This document shows, one piece after another, positions 52,441-63,998 of a stretch of 64,000 nt of DNA (position 1 is the stretch's first letter; every line of letters begins with the position of its first letter). Source of the DNA: Coprococcus comes ATCC 27758 (lineage in GTDB: Bacteria > Bacillota > Clostridia > Lachnospirales > Lachnospiraceae); the NCBI RefSeq assembly GCF_025149785.1, contig NZ_CP102277.1, forward strand, positions 310,001-374,000, given 5' to 3'. A model generated the notes under the pieces. The model did not search any database. It saw nothing but the letters and a program-made list of their open reading frames with translations, and was not told the DNA's origin. The position numbers and the translations under genes were made by a program.

Positions 52441-53160
52441 GTGGGGAACAGCTTAGGAATGCTGGCAGCTAAGGAGCCGGATTTTCAAATTCACGGTCTC
52501 GTTAAATTCCAGTTATTTGGGCAGGAGTTATGGCTCACCACTACACATGTCAGCATATTGATCGTAGCGTTATTACTGCTGATTTTTGCGTTGGTTGTCC
52601 GAGCTAAGCTGAGCGATGCCGAAGGCAAACCCGGAACCCTGCAGAATATTGCCGAGCTTATCGTTGAGATGCTTGACAATATGGTAAAAGGAAGCATGGG
52701 GAAAAACGGACTGGCGTTCCGGAATTATATCGGGTCTTTGTTTTTGTTTTTGATTGTGGCAAACCTTTCGGGACTTTTGGGGCTTCGGCCACCAACTGCA
52801 GATTATGGTGTAACACTTCCACTTGGACTTATCACATTTGTGCTGATTCAGTTCAATAACATCAAATACAACAAAATTGAGGCATTTACAGGCCTGTTCA
52901 AACCATTGCCGTTCTTGTTCCCAATCAATCTGATCGGGGAGATCGCAGCACCATTTTCCATCTCACTTCGTCTGTTTGGAAATGTGCTGTCCGGTACTGT
53001 AATCATGGGACTTATCTATGGTCTTCTGTATAAGATCGCATGGGCATGGCCGGGATTTCTACACATCTATTTCGATGTGTTCTCGGGAGCAATTCAGGCA
53101 TATGTATTTTGCATGCTGACGATGGTATATATCAATGACAAGATGCCGTCAGCGGAGTAA
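52441..53160 (+). CDS. atpB: ATP synthase F0 subunit a
   Basis: A 239-aa membrane stator subunit that provides the two ion half-channels. The essential arginine lies in PFSISLRLFGNVLSGTVIMG. FSGAIQAYVFCMLTMVYI is the conserved last helix. Translation starts at GTG 8 bases after AAAGGAGG. It works against the c-ring encoded next. Confidence 0.95.
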   Translation: MGNSLGMLAAKEPDFQIHGLVKFQLFGQELWLTTTHVSILIVALLLLIFALVVRAKLSDAEGKPGTLQNIAELIVEMLDNMVKGSMGKNGLAFRNYIGSLFLFLIVANLSGLLGLRPPTADYGVTLPLGLITFVLIQFNNIKYNKIEAFTGLFKPLPFLFPINLIGEIAAPFSISLRLFGNVLSGTVIMGLIYGLLYKIAWAWPGFLHIYFDVFSGAIQAYVFCMLTMVYINDKMPSAE

Positions 53161-53206
53161 AAAGCAAACTGGGATCTAAGTTCAGACAGTATCAGGTTTG
53201 CAGTGA

Positions 53207-53491
<285 letters not shown>

Positions 53492-53532
53492 AAAAGGTTT
53501 TGCCTGTAAAATAAGAGAAAGGAGGCAACGCC

Positions 53533-54048
53533 TTGGAACGTTTGTTTAATCTGGATGCGCAGCTTCTTTTTGATGCCTGTGTCATGGCACTCAGTATGCT
53601 TGTCATGTTCACGTTTCTGTCATATCTGCTTTTCAAACCGGTAAGAAAACTTCTGGAGGACAGAAAGCAGAGAGTTGCTGATGAACAGGAGTCAGCAAAG
53701 AATGACCGGAAAGAGGCAGCCGTTTACAAAGAAGAATACGAACAGAAATTAAAAGAAATCGATAAAGAGGCGCAGGCTATTCTCAGTGAAGCACGGAAAA
53801 AAGCGATGAAGACCGAAAATGAAATTGTTGCAGAAGCAAAAGAAGAAGCAGCAAGGATCATCACACGTGCCAATAATGAGATCGAACTGGAACGGAAGCG
53901 TGCGCTTGATGATATGAAGCAGGAGATGATCTCCATTGCATCAGCAATGGCAGGTAAAGTAGTAGCAGCTTCGATCGATACCAGTGTACAGGATGAACTG
54001 ATCGAAGAGACATTAAAAGAAATGGGAGAACAGACATGGCTAAGCTAG
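53533..54048 (+). CDS. atpF: ATP synthase F0 subunit b
   Basis: A 171-aa peripheral stalk subunit with one N-terminal membrane helix (FDACVMALSMLVMFTFLSYLL-like segment) and a long charged helix that forms the right-handed coiled-coil dimer (KEEYEQKLKEIDKEAQAIL and onward). Translation starts at TTG, 7 bases after GGAGG. Its last 13 bases overlap atpH. Confidence 0.94.
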   Translation: MERLFNLDAQLLFDACVMALSMLVMFTFLSYLLFKPVRKLLEDRKQRVADEQESAKNDRKEAAVYKEEYEQKLKEIDKEAQAILSEARKKAMKTENEIVAEAKEEAARIITRANNEIELERKRALDDMKQEMISIASAMAGKVVAASIDTSVQDELIEETLKEMGEQTWLS

Positions 54049-54581
54049 TATCAAAGGTATATGGTGACGCCCTGTTTGAAGCTGCCCGTGACTGCGGAAA
54101 AATGGATGAGATATTCGAGGAAGTACAGAGTATCGGAGTGATCCTCGAAGAAAATGCAGAGCTTCAGAAGATTCTCGGAAATCCGAGAGTTATGCGTGAA
54201 GACAAAGAGCAGATGATCGAGACGATTTTCCGCGGACGTGTTTCAAATGAGATTGTAGAGCTGATGAAGCTGATGATCGAAAAAGGGCGCTACAGCAAGA
54301 TAGATTCTGTATTTGAATATTTTATCGGACTTGTAAAAGAAGAAAAGAAAATCGGGATTGCATATATCGCTACAGCAGTAGAACTGAGCGAGGCACAGAA
54401 AGAAGCAGTCATGCAGCGGCTTCTTCAGACGACAAAATATGAATCCTTTGAGATGAATTATCAGGTAGATGCTTCTCTGATCGGTGGAATGGTGATCCGT
54501 ATCGGTGACAGAGTTGTGGATACAAGTATTAAGACAAAGCTGTATGAACTGTCAAAGAGCCTGAAGAAAATTCAGGTATAG
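54036..54581 (+). CDS. atpH: ATP synthase F1 subunit delta
   Basis: A 181-aa stator subunit that joins b to the top of the alpha/beta head. The N-terminal helical domain has VYGDALFEAARDCGKMDEIF. The C-terminal part has ELSEAQKEAVMQRLLQTT and the signature LIGGMVIRIGDRVVDTSIKT. It overlaps atpF by 13 bases. Confidence 0.95.
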   Translation: MAKLVSKVYGDALFEAARDCGKMDEIFEEVQSIGVILEENAELQKILGNPRVMREDKEQMIETIFRGRVSNEIVELMKLMIEKGRYSKIDSVFEYFIGLVKEEKKIGIAYIATAVELSEAQKEAVMQRLLQTTKYESFEMNYQVDASLIGGMVIRIGDRVVDTSIKTKLYELSKSLKKIQV

Positions 54582-56129
<1,548 letters not shown>

Positions 56130-56139
56130 GTGATACAAA

Positions 56140-57006
56140 GTGGCATCTATGAGAGATATCAAGCGTCGCCGTACCAGTGTACAGAGCACGCAGCAGATTA
56201 CAAAAGCCATGAAACTTGTCTCTACCGTAAAGCTGCAGAAAGCAAGAACCCGGGCAGAAGAATCAAAGCCGTATTTTGACTGTATGTATGCAACAATGAC
56301 CTCTCTGCTTGCAAAGGCAGGGAATATCAATCATCCATATCTGAAAGCAGATGATTCGAAGAAGAAAGCAGTCATTGTTGTAACATCCAATCGTGGACTG
56401 GCAGGTGGATATAACTCCAATGTAGTGAAGATGGTGACTGAAAATGAAGCCTTTACGAAGGAGAATATCCGGATCTATGCAATTGGAGGAAAAGGACTGG
56501 AACTTCTGAAACACAAAGGATATGATATTGTCGCTGATTATTCAGAGATGATCGAAGAACCGTCCTATGATGATGCGAAGAGTATTACAAAAAGACTTCT
56601 GACAGATTTTGAAAATGGTGAGATTGGTGAGATCTATCTGATCTACACATTTTTCAAAAATACGGTAAGTCACATTCCGACGATGATCAAAGTCCTTCCG
56701 GCAGAGGTGCAGGAAGAAGCGGGAGAAGAGGATGCAAAGGCGCAGCTTACACCGATGAACTTTGAACCGGAAGCGGAAGAGGCAATCAGCCTTCTTGTTC
56801 CGAAATATATCAGCAGCATTCTGTATGGCGCGTTTGTGGAAGCAGTTGCCAGTGAGAACGGTGCACGTATGCAGGCGATGGATTCGGCAACCAGCAATGC
56901 GGAAGAGATGATAGATGATTTGGAATTGAAATATAACAGAGCACGTCAGGGTGCGATCACACAGGAACTTACCGAGATCATTGCCGGAGCAGAGGCGATC
57001 GGATAA
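56140..57006 (+). CDS. atpG: ATP synthase F1 subunit gamma
   Basis: A 288-aa central shaft. Both coiled-coil ends are present: MRDIKRRRTSVQSTQQITKA at the start and RARQGAITQELTEIIAGAEA at the end. SNRGLAGGYNSNVVK is the conserved internal motif. Translation is taken from GTG at 56140, two codons before an in-frame ATG. Confidence 0.96.
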   Translation: MASMRDIKRRRTSVQSTQQITKAMKLVSTVKLQKARTRAEESKPYFDCMYATMTSLLAKAGNINHPYLKADDSKKKAVIVVTSNRGLAGGYNSNVVKMVTENEAFTKENIRIYAIGGKGLELLKHKGYDIVADYSEMIEEPSYDDAKSITKRLLTDFENGEIGEIYLIYTFFKNTVSHIPTMIKVLPAEVQEEAGEEDAKAQLTPMNFEPEAEEAISLLVPKYISSILYGAFVEAVASENGARMQAMDSATSNAEEMIDDLELKYNRARQGAITQELTEIIAGAEAIG

Positions 57007-58428
<1,422 letters not shown>

Positions 58429-58440
58429 GAGGGACGTCCT

Positions 58441-58842
58441 ATGGCAGATAAATTTAAACTTAACATTATTTCGCCGGAAAAGAAGTTTCTGGAGGGTGAT
58501 TGCGAATTCCTTGAATTTGTAAGTACTGAAGGAGAACTTGGTATCTATGCAAAGCATATTCCGCTGACGACGATTCTTGAACCATGCGTGATGCGAATCC
58601 ACAATGACGGGGAGATTAAGAAAGCGGCAATTCTCGGAGGATTTGTAGAAATCCTGCAGGAGAGGGTAACGGTGCTTGCAGAAGATGCACAGTGGCCGGA
58701 TGAAATTGATGTGGCACGTGCCGAAGCGGCGAAGAAGCGCGCTGAGGACAGAATTGCTGCGAAGCAGGAAGGCACAGATATGCGCCGTGCAGAGGCGGCA
58801 CTGAAAAGAGCAGTTGCCCGAATTGGAGCAGCTCAGTCATAA
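58441..58842 (+). CDS. atpC: ATP synthase F1 subunit epsilon
   Basis: A 133-aa rotor subunit and intrinsic regulator. The N-terminal beta sandwich has LNIISPEKKFLEGDCEFLEF and EGELGIYAKHIPLTTILEP. The C-terminal part has two helices (DVARAEAAKKRAEDRI and ALKRAVARIGAAQ). The AGGAGGGA site is 12 bases after atpD and is partly palindromic with the bases before the ATG. It is the last gene of the operon. Confidence 0.95.
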   Translation: MADKFKLNIISPEKKFLEGDCEFLEFVSTEGELGIYAKHIPLTTILEPCVMRIHNDGEIKKAAILGGFVEILQERVTVLAEDAQWPDEIDVARAEAAKKRAEDRIAAKQEGTDMRRAEAALKRAVARIGAAQS

Positions 58843-58848
58843 AACATT

Positions 58849-58886
58849 AAAAACCGAGAATCCTTTGTTGGATTTTCGGTTTTTTT
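58849..58886 (+). terminator. Terminator of the atp operon
   Basis: AAAAACCGAGAATCC and GGATTTTCGGTTTTT pair (one wobble) around a 6-base loop, followed by more T. Confidence 0.88.
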
Positions 58887-58899
58887 AATGAAGGAAAAC

Positions 58900-58928
58900 T
58901 GGACAATAAGGAGGAATTTGCCTATAAT
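58900..58928 (+). promoter_or_regulatory. Promoter of the GGDEF-REC-HD-GYP gene
   Basis: TGGACA, a 17-base spacer and TATAAT. The predicted start near 58935 is immediately before the 202-bp repeat. Confidence 0.75.
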
Positions 58929-58940
58929 AATTTATTATAT

Positions 58941-59141
58941 GATACCAGGGTCAAAAGGTCAGAAAGCTGATGCAAGCTTGCTTGCAAGAGGATTTTTGAC
59001 CTCTTGACCCGCCAAAAACATGAGTAAGTAGCCATTTCTCAAAGAAAAATGAGCGGATTACGAATGTTTTTGAGGATTGCGAGAGTGCAAAGCACGTAGC
59101 AATCTGGTATCAAAGGGATCAAAATACCTTTTGACCCCAAC
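58941..59141 (+). repeat. 202-bp multi-hairpin repeat, copy B, in the leader of the GGDEF-REC-HD-GYP gene
   Basis: The second copy of the element at 11356-11557, in opposite genome orientation but the same orientation relative to its gene. It begins GATACCAGGGTCAAAAGGT and ends ACCTTTTGACCCCAAC, so its ends carry complementary GGGTCAAAAGGT/ACCTTTTGACCC. Internal stems match copy A: closing GATACCA/TGGTATC, then GGTCA/TGACC, CAAAAACAT/ATGTTTTTG, GATTGC/GCAATC and the 3' hairpin TCAAAA-TACC-TTTTGA. The remaining 59142-59200 is AT-rich with the ribosome binding site. Confidence 0.9.
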
Positions 59142-59200
59142 ATCATTATATAGCATAAAAAAGAGTATGAATGGCAGGATAAAATTGAGAGGATAAAGGG

Positions 59201-61156
59201 ATGAACAAACAGGACCAAATGACAATGCAGGAAGCGGAAAGAAAGATGGAATCTTTGAGGGAAGTGTTTCAGGTTGTCAGACTGGTAGACGGGAAAATGC
59301 TGATGGATCGGGAAAAACGGATAAATGCAGGAGATTTATCTGAAACGTGTCAGTGTTACAGTTTCTGGAAAAAAGACAAGGAATGCGAGAACTGTAGCTC
59401 TCTTCTGGCACTGAAAGAACAGACGCAGAAGATAAAATTTGAATTTCTGGATTTGCAGGTATTTCAGGTGATCTCGCGTTATGTTGAGATTGATGGCAGA
59501 CCTTATGTTATGGAAATGATTCAGAATCTTGATGAGAGTATTCAGATTGATCAGGAGGGGTATGATAAGCTGATCAGTAAACTGTCAGGATATAATGAAA
59601 AGCTATATACGGATGTACTGACTGGGATATATAATCGGCGTTTTTTTGAAGAAAAGATCAAAAACATGGAGGATGAAGCTGGAATTGCAGTGATCGATCT
59701 GGATGATTTTAAGCTTCATAACGATACTTATGGACATAGTGCGGGAGATGCGGCACTTATAACGACTGCGAACATTATCAAAAAATATATCCGGAAGACG
59801 GATATTCTGATCCGGTATGGTGGAGATGAATTTTTACTGATCCTTCCTTCGATTAAGAAACATATTTTTGAAGATAAGCTAAAACTGATCCGGGAAAAAA
59901 TCCACGATACGATTGTGCCGAAGTATGAGAAAATGCAGCTTTCGGTCAGCATCGGCGGAGCTATATTCCGCGAAGGCAATATTGAAGATGCTATTGCCAG
60001 TGCTGACAGACAGATGTATATAGCTAAAAATTATAAAAATATGGTTGTCACAGAATGGGATGAAAATGGAAAGAAAAAGGAAGAAAATTCTGCATCAGAA
60101 AAACTGAAACAGCAGATCCTTATCGTGGATGATTCGGAAATAAACCGCGAGATTCTGAAAGAGATTCTGAAAGAGGACTACCGGATTTTGGAGGCGGCTA
60201 ATGGAGAAGAATGTCTGGAACAACTGGAACGGTCTGGAACAGGGATCTCACTGGTGCTGCTCGATATTGTGATGCCGGAAATGGATGGATTTGAAGTCCT
60301 TGCTGCGATGAACCAGAATCATTGGATTGAAGATATTCCGGTAATCATGATTTCCAGTGAAGATTCAGATAGCTATATCAGACGGGCATATGAGATGGGT
60401 GTTTCAGATTACATCAGCCGCCCGTTTGATGCGAAAATCGTATATCAACGCGTCCTGAACATGATCAAGCTATATGCAAAACAGAGGAGACTGATCCATC
60501 TGGTGACCAGGCAGATTTACGAAAAAGAGAGAAATAACCGGATGATGATCGGTATCCTGAGCCAGATTGTTGAGTTCAGAAACGGAGAAAGTGGTCTGCA
60601 TGTGATCCATATCAATCTGATCACACAGCTTTTGCTGGAACAACTGGTGAAAAAGACAGGAAAATATCAGCTCTCATGGGAAGATAGATTATTGATTGCA
60701 ACAGCATCGGCTTTGCATGATATCGGAAAGATTGGAATTGACGAGAAAATTCTGAACAAACCGGGAAAGCTTACCAAAGAGGAATTTGAGATTATGAAGA
60801 CACATACCTTAATCGGTGCACAAATGCTGGATAATCTGGATATGTACCGGAATGAAAAGCTGCTCAAGCTTGCACATGAGATTTGCCGCTGGCATCATGA
60901 AAGATATGATGGAAAGGGATATCCGGACGGACTTGTCGGAGAAGAAATTCCGATTTCGGCACAAGTAGTATCGCTGGCGGATGTGTATGACGCCCTGGTG
61001 AGTGAACGGGTTTACAAGAAGGCATTTTCGCATGAAAAAGCACTGGAAATGATCCAAAATGGTGAATGCGGTACATTTAACCCACTGTTACTCCAGTGTA
61101 TGACCGAAGCACAGGATAAATTAAAGACAATGATGGAAATAGCAGAAAAAGAATAA
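59201..61156 (+). CDS. Cyclic-di-GMP signalling protein: sensor-GGDEF-REC-HD-GYP
   Basis: A 651-aa soluble protein. Residues 1-130 form a PAS-like input with a cysteine group (CQCYSFWKKDKECENCSS). A GGDEF domain (135-290) has TDVLTGIYNRRFF, RYGGDEFLL near 206 and an RKTD inhibitory site. A response-regulator receiver domain (305-425) has the phospho-acceptor Asp in LVLLDIVMPEMDG near 354. An HD-GYP domain (455-640) has LHDIGKIGIDEKIL and HHERYDGKGYPDGL. It thus joins c-di-GMP synthesis and breakdown under phosphorylation control. Its histidine kinase is not nearby. It is preceded by repeat copy B, and topB follows 20 bases later. Confidence 0.92.
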   Translation: MNKQDQMTMQEAERKMESLREVFQVVRLVDGKMLMDREKRINAGDLSETCQCYSFWKKDKECENCSSLLALKEQTQKIKFEFLDLQVFQVISRYVEIDGRPYVMEMIQNLDESIQIDQEGYDKLISKLSGYNEKLYTDVLTGIYNRRFFEEKIKNMEDEAGIAVIDLDDFKLHNDTYGHSAGDAALITTANIIKKYIRKTDILIRYGGDEFLLILPSIKKHIFEDKLKLIREKIHDTIVPKYEKMQLSVSIGGAIFREGNIEDAIASADRQMYIAKNYKNMVVTEWDENGKKKEENSASEKLKQQILIVDDSEINREILKEILKEDYRILEAANGEECLEQLERSGTGISLVLLDIVMPEMDGFEVLAAMNQNHWIEDIPVIMISSEDSDSYIRRAYEMGVSDYISRPFDAKIVYQRVLNMIKLYAKQRRLIHLVTRQIYEKERNNRMMIGILSQIVEFRNGESGLHVIHINLITQLLLEQLVKKTGKYQLSWEDRLLIATASALHDIGKIGIDEKILNKPGKLTKEEFEIMKTHTLIGAQMLDNLDMYRNEKLLKLAHEICRWHHERYDGKGYPDGLVGEEIPISAQVVSLADVYDALVSERVYKKAFSHEKALEMIQNGECGTFNPLLLQCMTEAQDKLKTMMEIAEKE

Positions 61157-61176
61157 AAAGGAGTAGAAAAGACAGA

Positions 61177-63378
61177 ATGAAGGCACTTGTAATTGCAGAA
61201 AAACCTTCTGTTGCGCGTGATATTGCGCGTGTACTTAAATGTGGGAAAAAGATAAATGGAGCAATTGAAGGAGAGCGTTATATTGTAACCTGGGGACTTG
61301 GTCATCTGGTTACCCTGGCAGATCCGGAAGATTACGATAAAAAATATAAAGAGTGGAAAATTGATGTGCTTCCGATGAAGCCGGCTCCATTTAAGCTTGA
61401 AGTAATAAAGCAGACCGGAAAACAGTTCGCAGCGGTGAAAACACAGATTCACCGCAAGGATGTGAATGAAATTATCATTGCTACGGATGCAGGACGAGAA
61501 GGAGAGCTGGTAGCAAGGCTGATTCTGGAAAAAGCAGGAAGCAAAAAGCCGATCAAGAGGCTGTGGATCTCATCTGTAACAGATAAAGCAATCAGAGAAG
61601 GTTTTGCAAAGTTGAAGAACGGGCATGAGTATGATGCGCTTTATGATGCTGCAATGTGCCGTGCCGAGGCAGACTGGCTGGTTGGAATCAATGCAACAAG
61701 GGCACTGACCTGTAAATATAATGCACAGCTTTCCTGTGGACGTGTGCAGACACCAACGCTTGCAATGATTGCAAAGAGAGAAGAAAAGATCCGTAGTTTT
61801 ATTCCGGAAAGTTATTATGGAATGACTGCAAAAGGACAAAATATTATGCTGACCTGGCAGGATCAGAAGTCAAAGAGTTATCGCTCATTCGATAAAGAGA
61901 AAATGACCGGACTGATGAAAAAGCTGGATGAACAGAAAGCGGTAGTGGAAGAGATTAAAAAAACACCGAAAAAAACGTATGCACCGCTTTTGTATGATCT
62001 GACAGAGCTGCAGAGAGAAGCCAATCAGCGGTTTGGATATTCGGCGAAAGAGACGCTGAATATCATGCAGAGACTGTATGAGAATCATAAGGTGCTGACC
62101 TATCCGAGAACGGATTCCAGATATCTGAGCAAAGACATTGTTCCGACGATCAAGGATCGTCTGGAGGCGTGTGGTACAGGACCGTACCGTAAGCTTGCAA
62201 TGACAGCGAAGAAAAAGGATCTGAGCGGAAAGCTCGCTTTTGTAAATGATGCGAAGGTATCGGATCATCATGCGATCATCCCAACGGAGCAGTTTGTGGA
62301 TCTGAGTCATATGACAAATGAAGAGCGGAAGATTTATGATCTGGTTGTGCGGCGTTTTCTTGCTGTGCTTTATCCGCCATTTGAGTATGAGCAGACACAG
62401 GTTACGGTGAAGGTTGGCGGTGAAACTTTTCTTGCGTCTGGAAAGATTGTGAAAGCGCAGGGATGGCGGGCTGCTTATGAAGAGGAAGTCTATTCGGCTG
62501 AGGATGAAGAAGAGGAAGAGGCATATGAGTCTGGAAAGAGTTTGAAAGGACAGACACTGCCGGAACTGGAAAAAGGACAGGAGATTAAAGGACTTGTGTT
62601 GTCATTGACAGAAGGTAAAACGAAGCCACCGGCACATTTTAATGAAGCAACACTTTTGTCAGCAATGGAGAACCCGACGGCTTATATGGAAAGCCATGAC
62701 AAAGCGATGGCGAAAACGCTTGGCGAGACAGGAGGATTGGGAACGGTTGCGACAAGAGCGGATATTATTGAAAAACTTTTTAAAAGCTTTTTGCTGGAAA
62801 AGCGTGGAAAAGATATCTATCTTACATCGAAAGCGAAGCAGCTTCTGGAACTTGTGCCGGAAGAGTTAAAACAGCCGGAACTTACAGCAGACTGGGAAAT
62901 GCGTTTGTCGCAGATTGCGAAGGGAAAGCTTTCGCGGAAGGATTTTATGAAGGATATTGATAAATATACGGATCAGGTGGTTTCTGAGATTAAGGCGGGA
63001 GCTGGAACGTTCCGACATGATAATCTGACAAATAGTAAATGTCCGCGATGTGGTAAGAGAATGCTTGCAGTGAAAGGAAAGAACAGTGAGATGCTGGTTT
63101 GTCAGGACAGAGAGTGCGGATACCGCGAAACAGTATCACGGACAACGAATGCGAGATGTCCTGTGTGTCACAAGAAGATGCAGCTGAAAGGAAGAGGGGA
63201 TGGACAGATTTTTGTGTGTGTCTGCGGACATAAGGAGAAGCTGACATCGTTCCAGGAGAGACGGAAGAAAGAAGGTGCGGGAGTCAGCAAGAAGGATGTG
63301 CAGAAATATTTAAGACAGCAGAAGGATGAGCCGGTGAATAATCCATTTGCGGATGCGCTGGCTAAGATTAAGTTGTAG
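61177..63378 (+). CDS. topB: DNA topoisomerase III
   Basis: A 733-aa type IA topoisomerase. The TOPRIM domain has ALVIAEKPSVARDIARVL and IIATDAGREGELVARL. The CAP-like domain has CRAEADWLVGINATRAL and LSCGRVQTPTLAMI. The active-site tyrosine is in LTYPRTDSRYL. The C-terminal zinc ribbons are visible (KCPRCGKRML, CQDRECGYRE and RCPVCHKKMQL, CVCGHKE). This type occurs both as a chromosomal TopB and on mobile elements; codon use and neighbours here suggest the chromosomal form. AAGGAG lies upstream. Confidence 0.93.
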   Translation: MKALVIAEKPSVARDIARVLKCGKKINGAIEGERYIVTWGLGHLVTLADPEDYDKKYKEWKIDVLPMKPAPFKLEVIKQTGKQFAAVKTQIHRKDVNEIIIATDAGREGELVARLILEKAGSKKPIKRLWISSVTDKAIREGFAKLKNGHEYDALYDAAMCRAEADWLVGINATRALTCKYNAQLSCGRVQTPTLAMIAKREEKIRSFIPESYYGMTAKGQNIMLTWQDQKSKSYRSFDKEKMTGLMKKLDEQKAVVEEIKKTPKKTYAPLLYDLTELQREANQRFGYSAKETLNIMQRLYENHKVLTYPRTDSRYLSKDIVPTIKDRLEACGTGPYRKLAMTAKKKDLSGKLAFVNDAKVSDHHAIIPTEQFVDLSHMTNEERKIYDLVVRRFLAVLYPPFEYEQTQVTVKVGGETFLASGKIVKAQGWRAAYEEEVYSAEDEEEEEAYESGKSLKGQTLPELEKGQEIKGLVLSLTEGKTKPPAHFNEATLLSAMENPTAYMESHDKAMAKTLGETGGLGTVATRADIIEKLFKSFLLEKRGKDIYLTSKAKQLLELVPEELKQPELTADWEMRLSQIAKGKLSRKDFMKDIDKYTDQVVSEIKAGAGTFRHDNLTNSKCPRCGKRMLAVKGKNSEMLVCQDRECGYRETVSRTTNARCPVCHKKMQLKGRGDGQIFVCVCGHKEKLTSFQERRKKEGAGVSKKDVQKYLRQQKDEPVNNPFADALAKIKL

Positions 63379-63392
63379 GTGGCGAATGGGAT

Positions 63393-63483
63393 GGCGTGTG
63401 GAAGGTTTGGCTTTCTGGTACGTCTCATTGACTTGATGGCTGTAGTACAAAACGCAGCCGGAAAGTCAAACCTTCCACACGCC
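63393..63483. repeat. Inverted-repeat element with 23-bp arms after topB
   Basis: The left arm (63393-63415, starting GGCGTGTGGAAGG) and right arm (63461-63483, ending CCTTCCACACGCC) are complementary with one mismatch and enclose 45 bases. The interior contains GTAGTACAAAACGCAGCCGGAAAGTC-type sequence, shared in part with the 40969-41215 repeat. It may terminate topB, but there is no T-run. Confidence 0.85.
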
Positions 63484-63545
63484 TGTGCATTGGCAGACGG
63501 GGATGTTGTGGCGAAGTGGAAAAAACAGAGTTTATTTTTACTTAT

Positions 63546-63998
63546 TTATTGCTTTTGGATGAACATAGGCTTAAATTCATGATATTTTTCAAAATGGGAC
63601 TCATCTACACGTATGAAAGCAGATCCGATTTTGGCATGAAGATAAGGGATAATATCGCTGTCGTAATTGCAGATGGTGTTGAGTGCAAAGACATGATGAT
63701 TATCCGGATTGTCCATATATTCGTCATCTTCATTACCAGCCATGAATCTCCAGCCACTGTCCGGATTCCCTTCTGTTGGCTCTTCTCGGAGCATGTAGCC
63801 GACTTTGTAGCCTTCTTTTGTGATCTTATCGGAAACGATACAACCTTCCCCATTCGGCTCGTCCCATTCGATCAGATTTTCAATCGGAATTTCGATAAAT
63901 CCCTGCTCTTTTTCTGCCATTTTTTTCCAGTATTCTTTTAAAATATGAAGCAATGCTTTTGCATCTTCTGTTTCTGTGGAAGAATTGTATTCCTTCAT
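63546..63998 (-). CDS. DUF2185-like protein (possible immunity-family member)
   Basis: A protein of about 150 aa on the minus strand, ending at the window edge, so the true start may lie outside. The core EGCIVSDKITKEGYKVGYML, DSGWRFMAGNEDDEYMDNP and ICNYDSDIIPYLHAKIGSAF matches the DUF2185 pattern. That family has been linked to polymorphic-toxin immunity, but it is also found as stand-alone genes. No toxin is seen nearby within the window. Function not assigned. Confidence 0.72.
   Translation of the reverse strand: MKEYNSSTETEDAKALLHILKEYWKKMAEKEQGFIEIPIENLIEWDEPNGEGCIVSDKITKEGYKVGYMLREEPTEGNPDSGWRFMAGNEDDEYMDNPDNHHVFALNTICNYDSDIIPYLHAKIGSAFIRVDESHFEKYHEFKPMFIQKQ

Noticed and set aside
58941-59141. 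c-di-GMP-I/II riboswitch or hammerhead ribozyme as identity of the repeat
   Set aside because: The conserved GEMM core and the class II pseudoknot bases were not found. CTGATG occurs in copy B, but the following GA and partner GAAA pairing of a hammerhead are missing, and copy A has CCGATG.
61177-63378. topB as a sign of an integrative conjugative element
   Set aside because: No relaxase, integrase or conjugation gene is nearby and composition matches the neighbours.
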